64,000 nucleotides of DNA, from the NCBI RefSeq assembly GCF_013623835.1, contig NZ_JABKDE010000007.1, positions 124,001 to 188,000 of the forward strand. Direction: 5' to 3'. A model generated the notes under the pieces. It was not told where the DNA came from and did not search any database. It saw only the letters and a list, made by a program, of their open reading frames with translations. Below, piece by piece: positions 1 to 8,402 of the stretch. Within the stretch, counting starts at the first letter, position 1. The number at the start of each line of letters is the position of its first letter. This stretch comes from Brevibacterium oceani. GTDB lineage: Bacteria; Actinomycetota; Actinomycetes; Actinomycetales; Brevibacteriaceae. The position numbers were made by a program, and so were the translations under genes.

Positions 1-118
1 AGCGGGAACCGGTAATTGCGCAGGATTCGGGCGCGCCTCGAGCCGGACCGCACCTCAGCGGCGGCGTCCGTGCCGGCAGGGGAGGACATAGGTTCTGCCT
101 TTCACATAGTGCGTTCTG

Positions 119-141
119 CCCGACCGATCCTACTGGTCGGG
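119..141. promoter_or_regulatory. Inverted repeat upstream of acyl-CoA dehydrogenase
   Basis: Seven-base arms CCCGACC (119-125) and GGTCGGG (135-141) surround a 9-nt spacer, about 70 nt upstream of the -10 box of the acyl-CoA dehydrogenase. GACC/GGTC palindromes of this kind are common TetR-family operators in front of actinobacterial fatty-acid genes. No regulator gene lies beside it in the window, so the assignment is inference. Confidence 0.35.
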
Positions 142-210
142 ATGCGCCGACGGGCACACATCTTGTCAGAAAGGAGGCTTGCACTCTCTGCACTGAACGA
201 ACGATTAGTC

Positions 211-216
211 TAAACT
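211..216 (+). promoter_or_regulatory. -10 box of a leaderless promoter
   Basis: TAAACT is followed by exactly 7 nt and then the GTG start at 224. Transcription would begin at or beside the start codon. This favours GTG 224 as the start of the acyl-CoA dehydrogenase gene. Confidence 0.55.
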
Positions 217-223
217 GAGGAAC

Positions 224-2080
224 GTGACTGAAGAGAACACAGGCAACGGCGCCGACCCGACCACCGCAGAAACCCTCCTGTCATCCAGGGACATCGGCTT
301 CCTCCTCTACGACTGGCTCAAGGTGGATGAACTCACCGACAGAGACCGCTTCGCCGACCACTCCCGCGAGGTCTTCGACTCGCTCCTGTCAGCGAGCGAG
401 GACCTGGCCAAGGCGAGCTTCGCCACGCATTCGCGCAAGTCCGATCTCAACGAACCGACCTTCGACGGACAGACGGTGACCCTGATCCCGGAGATCAAGA
501 CAGCCCTTGACCAATTCGCCGACATCGGGCTGCTCTCGGCGACGATGGACGAAGCCGTCGGCGGAATCCAGCTGCCGCAGACGGTGGCGAAGGCGTGCTT
601 CGCATGGTTCCAGGCCGCCAATATCGCCACCGCCAGCTACCCGCTGCTGACCATGGCGAATGCGAATCTGCTGCGCGAATACGCCGATCCCGCTCTCGTG
701 GAGAGGTACGTCGGTCCTGAGCTCGATGGACGGTTCTTCGGCACCATGTGCCTGTCCGAACCCGAGGTCGGCTCCTCCTTGGGCGACGTCACGACGAAGG
801 CCGTGCCCGATCCCGCCGGCAGCGATGGAGCGTTCCGCATCCACGGCACGAAGATGTGGATCTCCGGCGGCGATCACGAACTGGCGGAGAACATCGTCCA
901 CCTCGTCCTCGCCCGCGCCGAGGGCGACGGACCGGGCACGAAGGGGCTGAGCCTTTTCCTCGTTCCGAAGTACCTCGTCGACGCCGACGGCAGCCTCGGC
1001 GAGCGCAACGACGTCGTCCTGGCCGGACTCAACCACAAGATGGGCTGGCGGGGAACGACGAACACGCTGCTCAACTTCGGTGAGGGGACCCACCGTCCCG
1101 CCGGTTCCGCGGGGGCGATCGGCTACCTCGTGGGGGAGCGCGGGCAGGGCCTGTCCTGCATGTTCCACATGATGAATGAGGCGCGCATCGGCGTCGGGGC
1201 CGGTGCGGTCGCACTGGGCTACCGCGGATATCTCGACGCCCTGGCCTACGCCCGCGACCGTCGCCAGGGCCGCCCCGACGGAGCGAAAGGCGCGGATGCC
1301 GGCCAGATTCGGATCGTCGAGCACGCCGACGTCCGCCGCATGCTGCTGTCATCGAAGAGCTACGTCGAAGGCGGGCTCGGACTCATCCTCTACGCCGCAC
1401 GCCTGCTCGACGAATCCGAGACCGCTGCCGAGGCAGCCGACCGTGACCATGCGGCGCTGCTGCTAGACGTGCTCACCCCGATCGTCAAGACCTGGCCGAG
1501 CGTCTGGTGCCTCAAAGCCAACGACCACGCGATCCAGGTGCTCGGCGGTGCCGGATACACCCGCGACCACGACGTCGAGCAGCTCTACCGCGACAACCGA
1601 CTCAACCCGATCCACGAAGGCACCCACGGCATCCAGGCCAAGGATCTGCTCGGTCGGAAGATGATCATGGCCGGTGGTGCCGGGCTTGAGGTTCTCCTCG
1701 AGCGGATGCGACAGACCATCGCCGAGGCGGCCGAGAAGTCCGCATGGAACGCCGAAGCCGCGGCGCTGAGCGCCGCCGTCGAACGCATCGGAACCGTCAC
1801 CGCGGCCGTCTGGGCCGAGCTGGATCCCACCCTCGCATTGGAGAATGCCTGGACCTATCTCGAGGCCGTCGGACACACCGCCATCGCATGGCTGTGGTTG
1901 GAGCAGGGAATGGCCGCCGAGGCGACCGCCCGAGATCGCGGTGACTCACCGATCCTGCGCGGCAAGATCGCGACGGCCAGATACTTCTTCACCCATGAGC
2001 TGCCGCTGACCGGTCCGTGGTTCGACCTCGTCGAATCCCGCACGACGACGTTTCACGACCTCGACGACGTTTGGCTGTGA
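224..2080 (+). CDS. Long acyl-CoA dehydrogenase (FadE5/DmdC-like)
   Basis: FAD-dependent acyl-CoA dehydrogenase of 618 residues, of the long form (about 600 residues) that carries an extra C-terminal domain. The substrate-side loop MCLSEPEVGSSLG is at about residues 172-184. The catalytic-base region is HEGTHGIQAKDLLGRK at about 465-480, where the Glu is the expected base. The long class includes mycobacterial FadE5 and 3-methylmercaptopropionyl-CoA dehydrogenase DmdC, so the substrate may be a fatty acyl-CoA or a sulfur-containing acyl-CoA; sequence alone does not decide. GTG 224 is chosen because a -10 box lies 7 nt upstream (leaderless). No ETF or other beta-oxidation gene is adjacent. The gene faces the PAP2 gene across a tandem-repeat tract. 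Confidence 0.9.
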   Translation: MTEENTGNGADPTTAETLLSSRDIGFLLYDWLKVDELTDRDRFADHSREVFDSLLSASEDLAKASFATHSRKSDLNEPTFDGQTVTLIPEIKTALDQFADIGLLSATMDEAVGGIQLPQTVAKACFAWFQAANIATASYPLLTMANANLLREYADPALVERYVGPELDGRFFGTMCLSEPEVGSSLGDVTTKAVPDPAGSDGAFRIHGTKMWISGGDHELAENIVHLVLARAEGDGPGTKGLSLFLVPKYLVDADGSLGERNDVVLAGLNHKMGWRGTTNTLLNFGEGTHRPAGSAGAIGYLVGERGQGLSCMFHMMNEARIGVGAGAVALGYRGYLDALAYARDRRQGRPDGAKGADAGQIRIVEHADVRRMLLSSKSYVEGGLGLILYAARLLDESETAAEAADRDHAALLLDVLTPIVKTWPSVWCLKANDHAIQVLGGAGYTRDHDVEQLYRDNRLNPIHEGTHGIQAKDLLGRKMIMAGGAGLEVLLERMRQTIAEAAEKSAWNAEAAALSAAVERIGTVTAAVWAELDPTLALENAWTYLEAVGHTAIAWLWLEQGMAAEATARDRGDSPILRGKIATARYFFTHELPLTGPWFDLVESRTTTFHDLDDVWL

Positions 2081-2161
2081 CGCACTGTCAGCGGTGACGC
2101 ACTGCCGGCCGTGACGCACTCATGCCGCTGACGTAATCACGGCGGTGACGCTCTGCCGGGC
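2077..2161. repeat. 17-bp imperfect tandem repeat, five units
   Basis: Five consecutive 17-bp units start at 2077, 2094, 2111, 2128 and 2145. Each begins GTGACGCACT or a variant of it. The first unit contains the TGA stop of the acyl-CoA dehydrogenase. The tract fills nearly all of the gap between two convergent genes. The units differ mainly in their last 6-7 bases, so it is a decayed array rather than a recent slippage product. Confidence 0.8.
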
Positions 2162-2163
2162 GC

Positions 2164-2898
2164 TCAGGTCCTCAACGGCGGCACACGCCGATCGACGCTC
2201 ATGATGATCCGCAGGAACAGTCCGCCGGCCAGCAGACCCCCGACGAGGTCGGTGGCCCAATGCCATCCGAGGGCGAACGACACAACGACCGAATTCGCGC
2301 TGATCACGGCGACCGCCCACCACAGACGTCGGACGGTCCGGGTGGAGGCGCTGCTGTAGGTGGCGATGAGGTAGGCGACCGTGCCGTAGATGAGCACCGC
2401 CTCGGCTGCGTGACCAGAGGGATAGCTGATTCCGCGGTCCCCGAGGTCGAGCAGACCGCCCTGGAAGAATCGGGGGTCGTGCAGCGTCGTCGCGGGTCGG
2501 GCGAGCAGCAGCTTGAACGAACCGACACCGAGGTAGAACGCGGCCTCGGCGGCGACGGCGATGACGACCGGCCGCCATGACCGCCGCCGACGGGCCAGCG
2601 TGATCGCTGTGACGACGAGCACCGGAAGGCAGACGGCCTGACCGGCGATGGGGTCGAGGATGTGCTGGACGAACCAGACGAGGTCCTGATTGAAGAGGTA
2701 GAGCCACCGGCGGTTGAGCTTGTAGTCCCAGACGCGCAGCGGCCCTGCGGCGAGCACCGTGACCACGGCGAAGGCCAGGGCCAGAACCCAGATGGGGGTT
2801 GCCCGAAGGAGCAGCCCCTGTAGTCGAGCCGTCCGGGGACTGGGTTCGGAGGGGCTGCCGATCATATCCTCGGATTCGACATAAGACTCAGCAACCAT
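2164..2898 (-). CDS. PAP2 superfamily membrane phosphatase
   Basis: Integral membrane lipid or undecaprenyl-pyrophosphate phosphatase-like protein of about 244 residues. The three PAP2 signatures are visible in order: KLLLARPA, SYPSGHAAEA, and LGWHWATDLVGG, whose final His is the likely nucleophile. Five or six hydrophobic helices surround them. In this family the active site faces outside and acts on lipid phosphates or cell-wall carrier pyrophosphates. The reading frame stays open upstream to 3009, but the first ~37 codons there are not PAP2-like; ATG at 2898 or at 2865 is more likely. Neither has a strong ribosome site, so the start is uncertain. It is monocistronic and convergent with the acyl-CoA dehydrogenase. 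Confidence 0.82.
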   Translation of the reverse strand: MVAESYVESEDMIGSPSEPSPRTARLQGLLLRATPIWVLALAFAVVTVLAAGPLRVWDYKLNRRWLYLFNQDLVWFVQHILDPIAGQAVCLPVLVVTAITLARRRRSWRPVVIAVAAEAAFYLGVGSFKLLLARPATTLHDPRFFQGGLLDLGDRGISYPSGHAAEAVLIYGTVAYLIATYSSASTRTVRRLWWAVAVISANSVVVSFALGWHWATDLVGGLLAGGLFLRIIMSVDRRVPPLRT

Positions 2899-3034
2899 CA
2901 CTGCCGATCTTAGACGGAGCAGACAATCACTTCTGCGATTGGCGATAAAGAAACGATGAATTCTGGAACGGATTTCGTCGATGCAGGACGATGCCGGCCC
3001 GTGCAGCACTCATTCTGTGCAGAGTCGACCCGGC

Positions 3035-3700
3035 TCAGATCTTCTGAGCTCTGACGACCATCGTGGCGATGCGCACGCGATTGTCCGTATCGAGTTTGAT
3101 GTTGATGCGATTGAGGTGCGTCTTCACCGTCGCCTGACTCATGAAGGTCCGCTCGGCGATCTCCTGATTCGACAGGCCCTCGGAGACGAGCTCGGCGATC
3201 TCCAGCTCCTTGTCGGTGAGTGCCGCCAGGAGCTGCGCGGCTTCGCGCTGCAGGCGATGGTCGGCGCTCGAAGTGACCTTCGCGATGATCTGCCGCATCG
3301 ACCGCGGCGCCAGGATCGGTTCTCCTGCGTGGACCCTGCGGATCGCGATCGCCAGATCAACCGGTCCGATGTCCTTGAGCAGGTATCCGTTCGCTCCCGC
3401 TTCGAGCGCGCGGAAGAGATGATCGTCGCTGTCCATGCTCGTCAACGCCACCACCTTCGGAGGACGGGTGCTGTTGACGAGGCGCTCGGTCGCATCGATT
3501 CCTCCGATCCCCGGCATCCGGATGTCCATGAGCACGACATCGGGGTAGTGCAGGGCCGCCTTCTCGATGGCTTCTTCGCCGCTCGCTGCGGAGCCGACCA
3601 CCTCGATATCGTCTGCGGCCTGCAGAATCCCTCTGATCCCGGTGATGACCATGGGATCGTCGTCGACGACGATGACGCGAATCGGAGCGGATGGGTTCAT
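3035..3700 (-). CDS. NarL/LuxR-family response regulator
   Basis: Response regulator of 221 residues. The receiver domain (about 1-125) has the acidic pair VVDDD near the N terminus, the phospho-acceptor Asp in VVLMDIRMPG (about residue 55) and the conserved Lys in LLKD. The C-terminal LuxR helix-turn-helix runs from about 155 to 215 (LTDKELEIAELVSEGLSNQE, then TVKTHLNRI). It follows the sensor kinase gene on the same strand after a 50-nt gap, so the two are very likely co-transcribed. Its target is unknown; an autoregulatory site may be the palindrome at 5314-5343 upstream of the kinase. Confidence 0.92.
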   Translation of the reverse strand: MNPSAPIRVIVVDDDPMVITGIRGILQAADDIEVVGSAASGEEAIEKAALHYPDVVLMDIRMPGIGGIDATERLVNSTRPPKVVALTSMDSDDHLFRALEAGANGYLLKDIGPVDLAIAIRRVHAGEPILAPRSMRQIIAKVTSSADHRLQREAAQLLAALTDKELEIAELVSEGLSNQEIAERTFMSQATVKTHLNRINIKLDTDNRVRIATMVVRAQKI

Positions 3701-3750
3701 GATCGTCAGATTACCTGAGCCGCTCCGACCCGCAGGCCACGAAGAAGGAA

Positions 3751-5274
3751 TCAGGTGCCGGGTGGAAACGGCGGAAAGCTCACGTCGACGAGGAACTCGC
3801 CTCCACGCGCCCCGATCGTCGCCGAACCCCCGTACAGGTCGACCCGCTCGCGGATGCCGACGAGGCCGGCCCCCGAGCCCGACGAAGCCAGATCGCCAGA
3901 GACCTGAGCCGAAGGGATGTGAGCCGCGGAACCCCCGGCCACGGAGCTCTGCGCCGCCGAACTCCCAGCCGCGGAGACCGGCCGGCCCGACGCCGCTGAG
4001 TCCGGGGCGAACTGCGGTCGCGGCGGCACCTGGACGAGGCCAGGCGACGCTGTGATCGGATTGGCGGCGACGATCCGTGCCCCACCGGCCGCCGAGACGG
4101 AGACGCTGACGTTCACCGGAGAATTCGGGGCATGCTTCATCGCATTGGTCAGCGCCTCCTGGACGATGCGATAGATCGCCCGGTCCAAACCCGTGGGACA
4201 GTGTTCGACATCCTGGATGATGATCGAAGGGCGGATGATCGTGCCGGTGGTCTGGACTGATGCGATGAGCTGCGGGATCGACTGCAGCGACGCCCGGTTC
4301 GGTGGCGTCACACTTCCGCGGTGGGTGCTCGGATCGGTGAGATCTCCCTCCCTCACCCCACCCACGAGGTGGCGCAGTTCCTCCAGAGACGCGCGTGCCT
4401 CCTGCCGCAGCGCCGCCGCCGTCGACGCGACCTCGGGGTCGGTCTCGGCACCGATCTCGAGGGCGCCGCTGTGCAGAGAGATCACCGACAGCCGGTGCGA
4501 CAGCGTGTCGTGGAGTTCGCGCGCGAGCAGTTCGCGTTCGGACTGTCGCGCGAGCTCGGCGGTGAGCGACTCGTTGCGCAGGGTCTGACGCTCCGCGAGC
4601 GACTCCACTCTCCTCATCCTCCTCGTCCGTCGCAGCAGCGCACCGACCCCGAGGCTCACCCCCAGTCCGATGGTGGACGCGGCGATGGTCATGATCGTCA
4701 TGGCCAGCAGCGAATCATCGGGTGGGACGGCCGCCTCGGCGCCGGTGACCTGCGCCGGGTCGGGCAGAAAGAAGAGGCCGAACGGGTTGCGCCGTGCCGG
4801 AGCCAGACACATCCTCACCGTCGACCCGACGACCAGCGCGAATCCCACCGCCGAGGCGATGATCGCCTGCCGAATCGGCGCGCGGATGACGAGGTGGAAC
4901 AGCCCGATGAGCAGGAGGAAGGCATCGCCCCACCCCGTGGTGAGCACAGCCCCGGCGACGAAAAGGGCCCACGGCCAGCGACGGCGGAGGAACACGAGCC
5001 CCCAGACGGGGATGAGGAGCAGCACCGTGACGATCCCGGCGTCGTTGAGCTCGCCGTCGGAGAACGCCCACGGAGCCGCCGTGACCGCCATCGCCGAGGC
5101 GAAGAACCCGAGGAGGAAGAGGACGATGCCGATGAGGATGCTTCCCGCGATGCGTACGGCGCGAGGGATCGTCCGGGGTCGCGCCGCCGGCGGGCCGACT
5201 CGACTGCGATGCTCGGCCGCGGCTGCCGGTGGCTCCGGACCGTTGACGGTCGGAGGGAGGAATTGTTCTGCCAC
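3751..5274 (-). CDS. NarL-type sensor histidine kinase
   Basis: Membrane sensor kinase of 507 residues. A cytoplasmic Pro/Ala-rich N terminus is followed by about six hydrophobic segments (roughly residues 45-225), then the HisKA_3 dimerisation domain with phospho-acceptor His in ARELHDTLSHRL, then a HATPase_c domain with the N box IVQEALTNAMKHA and the final G box GSGAGLVGIRERV. The insertion between those two boxes is unusual: about 50 residues rich in Ala, Ser, Gly and Pro, absent from ordinary members. The signal sensed is not deducible. It is the partner of the response regulator directly downstream. A perfect 12-bp inverted repeat lies 40 nt before the start codon. Confidence 0.9.
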   Translation of the reverse strand: MAEQFLPPTVNGPEPPAAAAEHRSRVGPPAARPRTIPRAVRIAGSILIGIVLFLLGFFASAMAVTAAPWAFSDGELNDAGIVTVLLLIPVWGLVFLRRRWPWALFVAGAVLTTGWGDAFLLLIGLFHLVIRAPIRQAIIASAVGFALVVGSTVRMCLAPARRNPFGLFFLPDPAQVTGAEAAVPPDDSLLAMTIMTIAASTIGLGVSLGVGALLRRTRRMRRVESLAERQTLRNESLTAELARQSERELLARELHDTLSHRLSVISLHSGALEIGAETDPEVASTAAALRQEARASLEELRHLVGGVREGDLTDPSTHRGSVTPPNRASLQSIPQLIASVQTTGTIIRPSIIIQDVEHCPTGLDRAIYRIVQEALTNAMKHAPNSPVNVSVSVSAAGGARIVAANPITASPGLVQVPPRPQFAPDSAASGRPVSAAGSSAAQSSVAGGSAAHIPSAQVSGDLASSGSGAGLVGIRERVDLYGGSATIGARGGEFLVDVSFPPFPPGT

Positions 5275-5313
5275 AGAAGAATCGTAGCCGCGACCCCTGA
5301 CGCGTGTAGTCCA

Positions 5314-5343
5314 CCGATCGGCTGAGGTCGATCAGCCGATCGG
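5314..5343. promoter_or_regulatory. Perfect 12-bp inverted repeat upstream of kinase
   Basis: Arms CCGATCGGCTGA and TCAGCCGATCGG are separated by 6 nt. The site lies 40 nt upstream of the sensor kinase start and 91 nt upstream of the divergent DUF4352 gene. It could bind the adjacent NarL-type regulator and control both directions. A transcript hairpin is the alternative. Confidence 0.5.
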
Positions 5344-5433
5344 CCAGCCGGTTCGAGCCGAAGTGCGGACGTGCGATCGGACGGGACCGACGAGGCTGAT
5401 GGAGTCAGCCGGCAACCGTTTCGAAGGAGCGCC

Positions 5434-6087
5434 ATGTCCCACCCGCAGAACCCCCAGAATCCACCGCAGCAGCCCTCCGGTCAGAAGCCGCGGAAGCCGA
5501 AGAAGCCCCTGCTCAAACGCTGGTGGTTCTGGCTGATCGTCATCGTCGTCCTCATCGCCCTGGTCAGTGCACTCGGCGGCGGAGGAGACGAAACCAGCAC
5601 CGAATCGGCCGACTCCACCTCGGCAGACGAACAGCAGGCCGGCGGCGGCGAAAAGGAGGCGAAGGCTGAGAAGCCCGCCGAAGAGTCCGCACACGGCATC
5701 GGCGACACGGTCGCCGCCGACGACTGGGAGATCACCGTCGACGAGGTCGAAGACGGGGTCTCGAAGGTCGGCGACGAATACCTCGGAGCCGAGGCCCAGG
5801 GACAGTTCGTGCAGATCTCACTGTCGGTGAAGAACACCGGTTCCGAACCCGACTACTTCTTCGAAGACGACATCAAACTCGCCGACGATCAGGACAACAC
5901 CTACTCCGCCGATTCCGAAGCGGGCATCTACGCGGCGAAGGACAACATCCTCTTCCTCGAAGAGATCAACCCCGGCAACACCGGGAAGGGCGTCCTCGTC
6001 TTCGACGTGCCGGAGGACGTCGACCCGAGCCGGCTCACCTTCGCCGGCGGATTGTTCGCCGATCCCGTCGAGATCTCACTGAAGTAA
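5434..6087 (+). CDS. Membrane-anchored DUF4352 domain protein
   Basis: Protein of 217 residues: a Pro/Lys-rich cytoplasmic tail, one transmembrane anchor (about 32-48, FWLIVIVVLIALVSALGG), an acidic low-complexity linker, and an extracytoplasmic DUF4352-type immunoglobulin-like domain (about 90-215, containing QFVQISLSVKNTGSEPDYF). DUF4352 proteins are secreted or anchored domains of mostly unknown function, sometimes linked to cell-envelope stress. ATG 5434 is preferred over the upstream ATG because GAAGGAGC lies 5-10 nt before it. It is divergent from the two-component operon and could be its target, which is inference. Confidence 0.8.
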   Translation: MSHPQNPQNPPQQPSGQKPRKPKKPLLKRWWFWLIVIVVLIALVSALGGGGDETSTESADSTSADEQQAGGGEKEAKAEKPAEESAHGIGDTVAADDWEITVDEVEDGVSKVGDEYLGAEAQGQFVQISLSVKNTGSEPDYFFEDDIKLADDQDNTYSADSEAGIYAAKDNILFLEEINPGNTGKGVLVFDVPEDVDPSRLTFAGGLFADPVEISLK

Positions 6088-6117
6088 CCGCTCCGGGCTC
6101 AGCGAGTTCCGGCCGGC

Positions 6118-6157
6118 AGGACCGGTTCGACCCGGTGCATCGGGTCGGCCCGGTCCT
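6118..6157. terminator. Bidirectional hairpin between convergent genes
   Basis: Outer arms AGGACCGG/CCGGTCCT and inner arms CGACCCG/CGGGTCG are joined by a 2x2 internal bulge and a 6-nt loop. The hairpin sits between the DUF4352 gene stop and the stop of the fructosamine-kinase-like gene, which it overlaps by two bases. No T-tract is present. Confidence 0.5.
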
Positions 6158-6947
6158 ACGCCTGCAGCTGTCGTGCGCGAGCAGTGATCGACCTGGCCGC
6201 GCCCAGGGTCTGAGCGAGGAAACCGCGACCGAAGAGCCGCACATGGGCAAGCAGTGCGAAGAAGCTGTGCACGGGCAGGTCCTCCCGCCACCCCGCAGGC
6301 ATCGGATGAACCTCCTCGTAGCCGGTGAAGATCTCCTCGAGGAACGGTGTACCGAAGAGCGCGAGCAGCGCGAGATCCTCCAGTCGGTGCCCGCCGTGGG
6401 CGGCAGGGTCGATGAGCGTGCACCCGTCAGGAGTCCACATGAGGTTGCCGGCCCACAGATCGCCGTGCACCCGGGCCGGCGCTTCGACGCCGTCGCCGCA
6501 GATGCCGTCGAAGGCGCCGCTGCGGATCACCTCGATCGCCGAGGTGACCGTGACCTTCTCATCATCCGTGAGCTCGCCGTCGAGCCAGGTGAGGATCGGC
6601 GACAGGCGCTGATCGGCCCAATAGTCGCAGAAGGCCGACACCGCATCGTTGGCAACGGCGAACGGGGCGTAGAGGGGACCGAAGAACGCCGATTCGGACG
6701 GCGACCAGCCGAACCCGGGAGCGCCGGAGTCATGGAGCCGCGCGAGCCTGCGGTCGAACACTGCGGCGGCATTCGCGTCGGACCCGACCTCCTCGAGGCG
6801 CTCGAGCCGCAGGTGGTCCTCGCCGGAGTCGATGACTTCGACGACGGGGATCACCCCCGGTTCGGCCAACCACTTCAGCCCGGCCGCCTCGGCGGCGAAG
6901 AAACCCTGAGGTGCGTCACTGTGACTCTTGAGGTGATGGTCGTTCAT
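6156..6947 (-). CDS. Fructosamine kinase family protein
   Basis: Small-molecule kinase of the fructosamine kinase/ketosamine-3-kinase family, 263 residues, close to the family's usual length. It has the phosphotransferase catalytic loop VHGDLWAGNLMW (about residues 170-181) and the metal-binding LIDPAAHGGHRLEDL that follows. Family members phosphorylate sugar-derived glycation adducts on proteins or free amino acids so that the adduct is shed. In bacteria this is a repair or Amadori-product salvage role. It stands alone; the neighbouring gene upstream is a pseudogene. ATG 6947 has no strong ribosome site but matches the family N terminus. Confidence 0.85.
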   Translation of the reverse strand: MNDHHLKSHSDAPQGFFAAEAAGLKWLAEPGVIPVVEVIDSGEDHLRLERLEEVGSDANAAAVFDRRLARLHDSGAPGFGWSPSESAFFGPLYAPFAVANDAVSAFCDYWADQRLSPILTWLDGELTDDEKVTVTSAIEVIRSGAFDGICGDGVEAPARVHGDLWAGNLMWTPDGCTLIDPAAHGGHRLEDLALLALFGTPFLEEIFTGYEEVHPMPAGWREDLPVHSFFALLAHVRLFGRGFLAQTLGAARSITARARQLQA

Positions 6948-6978
6948 GCCTCCAGGCTAGCGCTCGACCATACCGCAG

Positions 6979-7255
6979 TCAGGTGCTCAGCTGAGCGATG
7001 AGCCCCGCCGCCACGGCGACGAGTTCGGCATTGCCCGTCGCCTGGCTGCCGTCGATGAGCACGGGCGTGTCCTCGAGGCCGGTCCGCACCGCGTGCCCGC
7101 GTCGGATCGCTCGCGCGTTGACGATCCAGGAGGCGATTCCGTCGCCGTGGTGGACCTGCGGCAAGGCGATCCGTGCCTCGGTGAGGACATGCTCGATCGC
7201 CGCCGCCGTTGAGGGCGACGTGCAGCCGTGGGATCGATGATGACTGTGCGCTCAT
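6979..7255 (-). pseudogene. Remnant of beta-keto acid cleavage enzyme (BKACE)
   Basis: Two pieces of one protein family lie end to end on the minus strand in different frames. The first (ATG 7255 to about 7200) gives RLHVALNGG, like the start of actinobacterial BKACE (3-keto-5-aminohexanoate cleavage enzyme-like) proteins. The second (about 7200 to 6979) gives HHGDGIASWIVNARAIRRGH and GLEDTPVLIDGSQATGNAEL, matching the family's C-terminal end with its conserved GLED segment. About two thirds of a normal ~270-residue enzyme is missing. The junction falls at a GGCGGCGGCG tract, which suggests a slipped or recombinational internal deletion. It is unlikely to be functional. The identification rests on remembered family motifs. 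Confidence 0.6.
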
Positions 7256-7343
7256 CTCTCAACCTTCTCGCCCTCACAGCACCGAGTACAGCCGACATCG
7301 TAAAGTGGTGCGAGCAGGAGAATCGAGGCAGAGGGGTGCACAC

Positions 7344-8363
7344 GTGAACGCAGCGGTCGACGGAACGGACGGCGGCCTCGGCGCAGGTGCGCATTCCTGC
7401 TGCGCACCTGCGGTCGAGCGGGCGACCGACAACGTCTCCAGCGACGCAGGTGCGGCGATGCCGACCGCACGGGCAGATGAGGCCGTCGGCTTCAGCTTCG
7501 ACTTCGTCACCTCAGGCGGCACCTTCGACATGGGCGACCCCTTCGGCGACGGACACCCGGCAGACGGAGAAGGACCTCGACACCGCGTGTGGCTGAGTGA
7601 CTACGAGATCGCTGCGACGACGGTGACGAATGACGACTTCGCCCGTTTCGTCTCGGCGACGGGCTTCGTCACCACCGCAGAGAGGCTGGGCACATCGGCG
7701 GTGTTCGCGATGCTGCTCGAGGACAATCCGCAGGCTTCGGGCCACGTCCTCGGCCGGGCGCCGGGAGTGCCCTGGTGGGTGGAGGTCTCCGGCGCGCACT
7801 GGGCGGCACCCGAGGGACCCGGCTCCGATCTCACCGACCGGGCAGACCATCCCGTCGTCCACGTCAGCTGGGACGACGCGGTCGCCTACTGTGCGTGGTC
7901 GGGCACCCGCCTGCCGAGCGAAGCCGAATGGGAATGCGCCGCCCGCGGCGGACTCAAAGGACGTCGCTACCCGTGGGGCAACCGGGTGCTCATCGACGGG
8001 GACTGGAACTGCAACATCTGGCAGGGCGAGTTGCCAAGCAGGAACACCCGCGACGACGGGTACATCGGGACCGCACCGGCCAGACACTTCGCCCCGAACG
8101 GCCTGGGTCTGTACAACACCGTCGGCAATGTGTGGGAATGGTGCGCCGACTACTTCGACCGCGACTACTACCAGCGCTCGCCGCAGGCCGACCCGCGCGG
8201 TCCCGAGTTGGGGGAGAAGAGGATCATGCGCGGAGGATCCTTCCTCTGCCACGACTCGTACTGCAACCGCTATCGCGTGGCGGCGCGATCATCGAACACC
8301 CCGGACTCCTCGGCGTCGAACATCGGCTTCCGCGTGGTCCGGTCCGCCTCGACGGGGGAATAG
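7344..8363 (+). CDS. Formylglycine-generating enzyme (FGE)
   Basis: FGE of 339 residues. It oxidises a Cys in the sulfatase CxPxR motif to formylglycine, using O2 and copper, and so activates type I sulfatases. Evidence: the SUMF1 fold throughout, the [16 protein letters not shown] block, [11 protein letters not shown], and the C-terminal active site [19 protein letters not shown] with the two copper-binding cysteines at residues 302 and 307. An N-terminal SCCAP segment resembles other actinobacterial FGEs. GTG 7344 is chosen for the GAGGGG ribosome site 7 nt upstream. No sulfatase gene is present in this window, so its client is elsewhere. Confidence 0.9.
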   Translation: MNAAVDGTDGGLGAGAHSCCAPAVERATDNVSSDAGAAMPTARADEAVGFSFDFVTSGGTFDMGDPFGDGHPADGEGPRHRVWLSDYEIAATTVTNDDFARFVSATGFVTTAERLGTSAVFAMLLEDNPQASGHVLGRAPGVPWWVEVSGAHWAAPEGPGSDLTDRADHPVVHVSWDDAVAYCAWSGTRLPSEAEWECAARGGLKGRRYPWGNRVLIDGDWNCNIWQGELPSRNTRDDGYIGTAPARHFAPNGLGLYNTVGNVWEWCADYFDRDYYQRSPQADPRGPELGEKRIMRGGSFLCHDSYCNRYRVAARSSNTPDSSASNIGFRVVRSASTGE

Positions 8364-8390
8364 GATCGGTACAGTCGACCGCACCGATCC
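8363..8390. promoter_or_regulatory. Inverted repeat between FGE and amidohydrolase genes
   Basis: GGATCGGT (8363-8370) and ACCGATCC (8383-8390) are separated by 12 nt, starting at the last base of the FGE stop codon. It could be a weak terminator or an operator for the downstream amidohydrolase. Confidence 0.35.
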
Positions 8391-8402
8391 GAGGACACGA
8401 GA

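Noticed and set aside
16..213. Small open frame at the window start
   Set aside because: It overlaps the promoter region of the acyl-CoA dehydrogenase gene, has no ribosome site or recognisable motif, and is Arg-rich as in random high-GC frames.
389..1324. Long open frame on the minus strand opposite the acyl-CoA dehydrogenase
   Set aside because: High-GC codon usage opens antisense frames; the translation is Arg/Gly/Asp-rich with no domain, while the plus-strand protein is a clear enzyme.
4321..5325. Long plus-strand open frame opposite the first sensor kinase
   Set aside because: Its translation is charged low-complexity sequence (RRR, EEE runs) with no motif; the kinase on the other strand is unmistakable.
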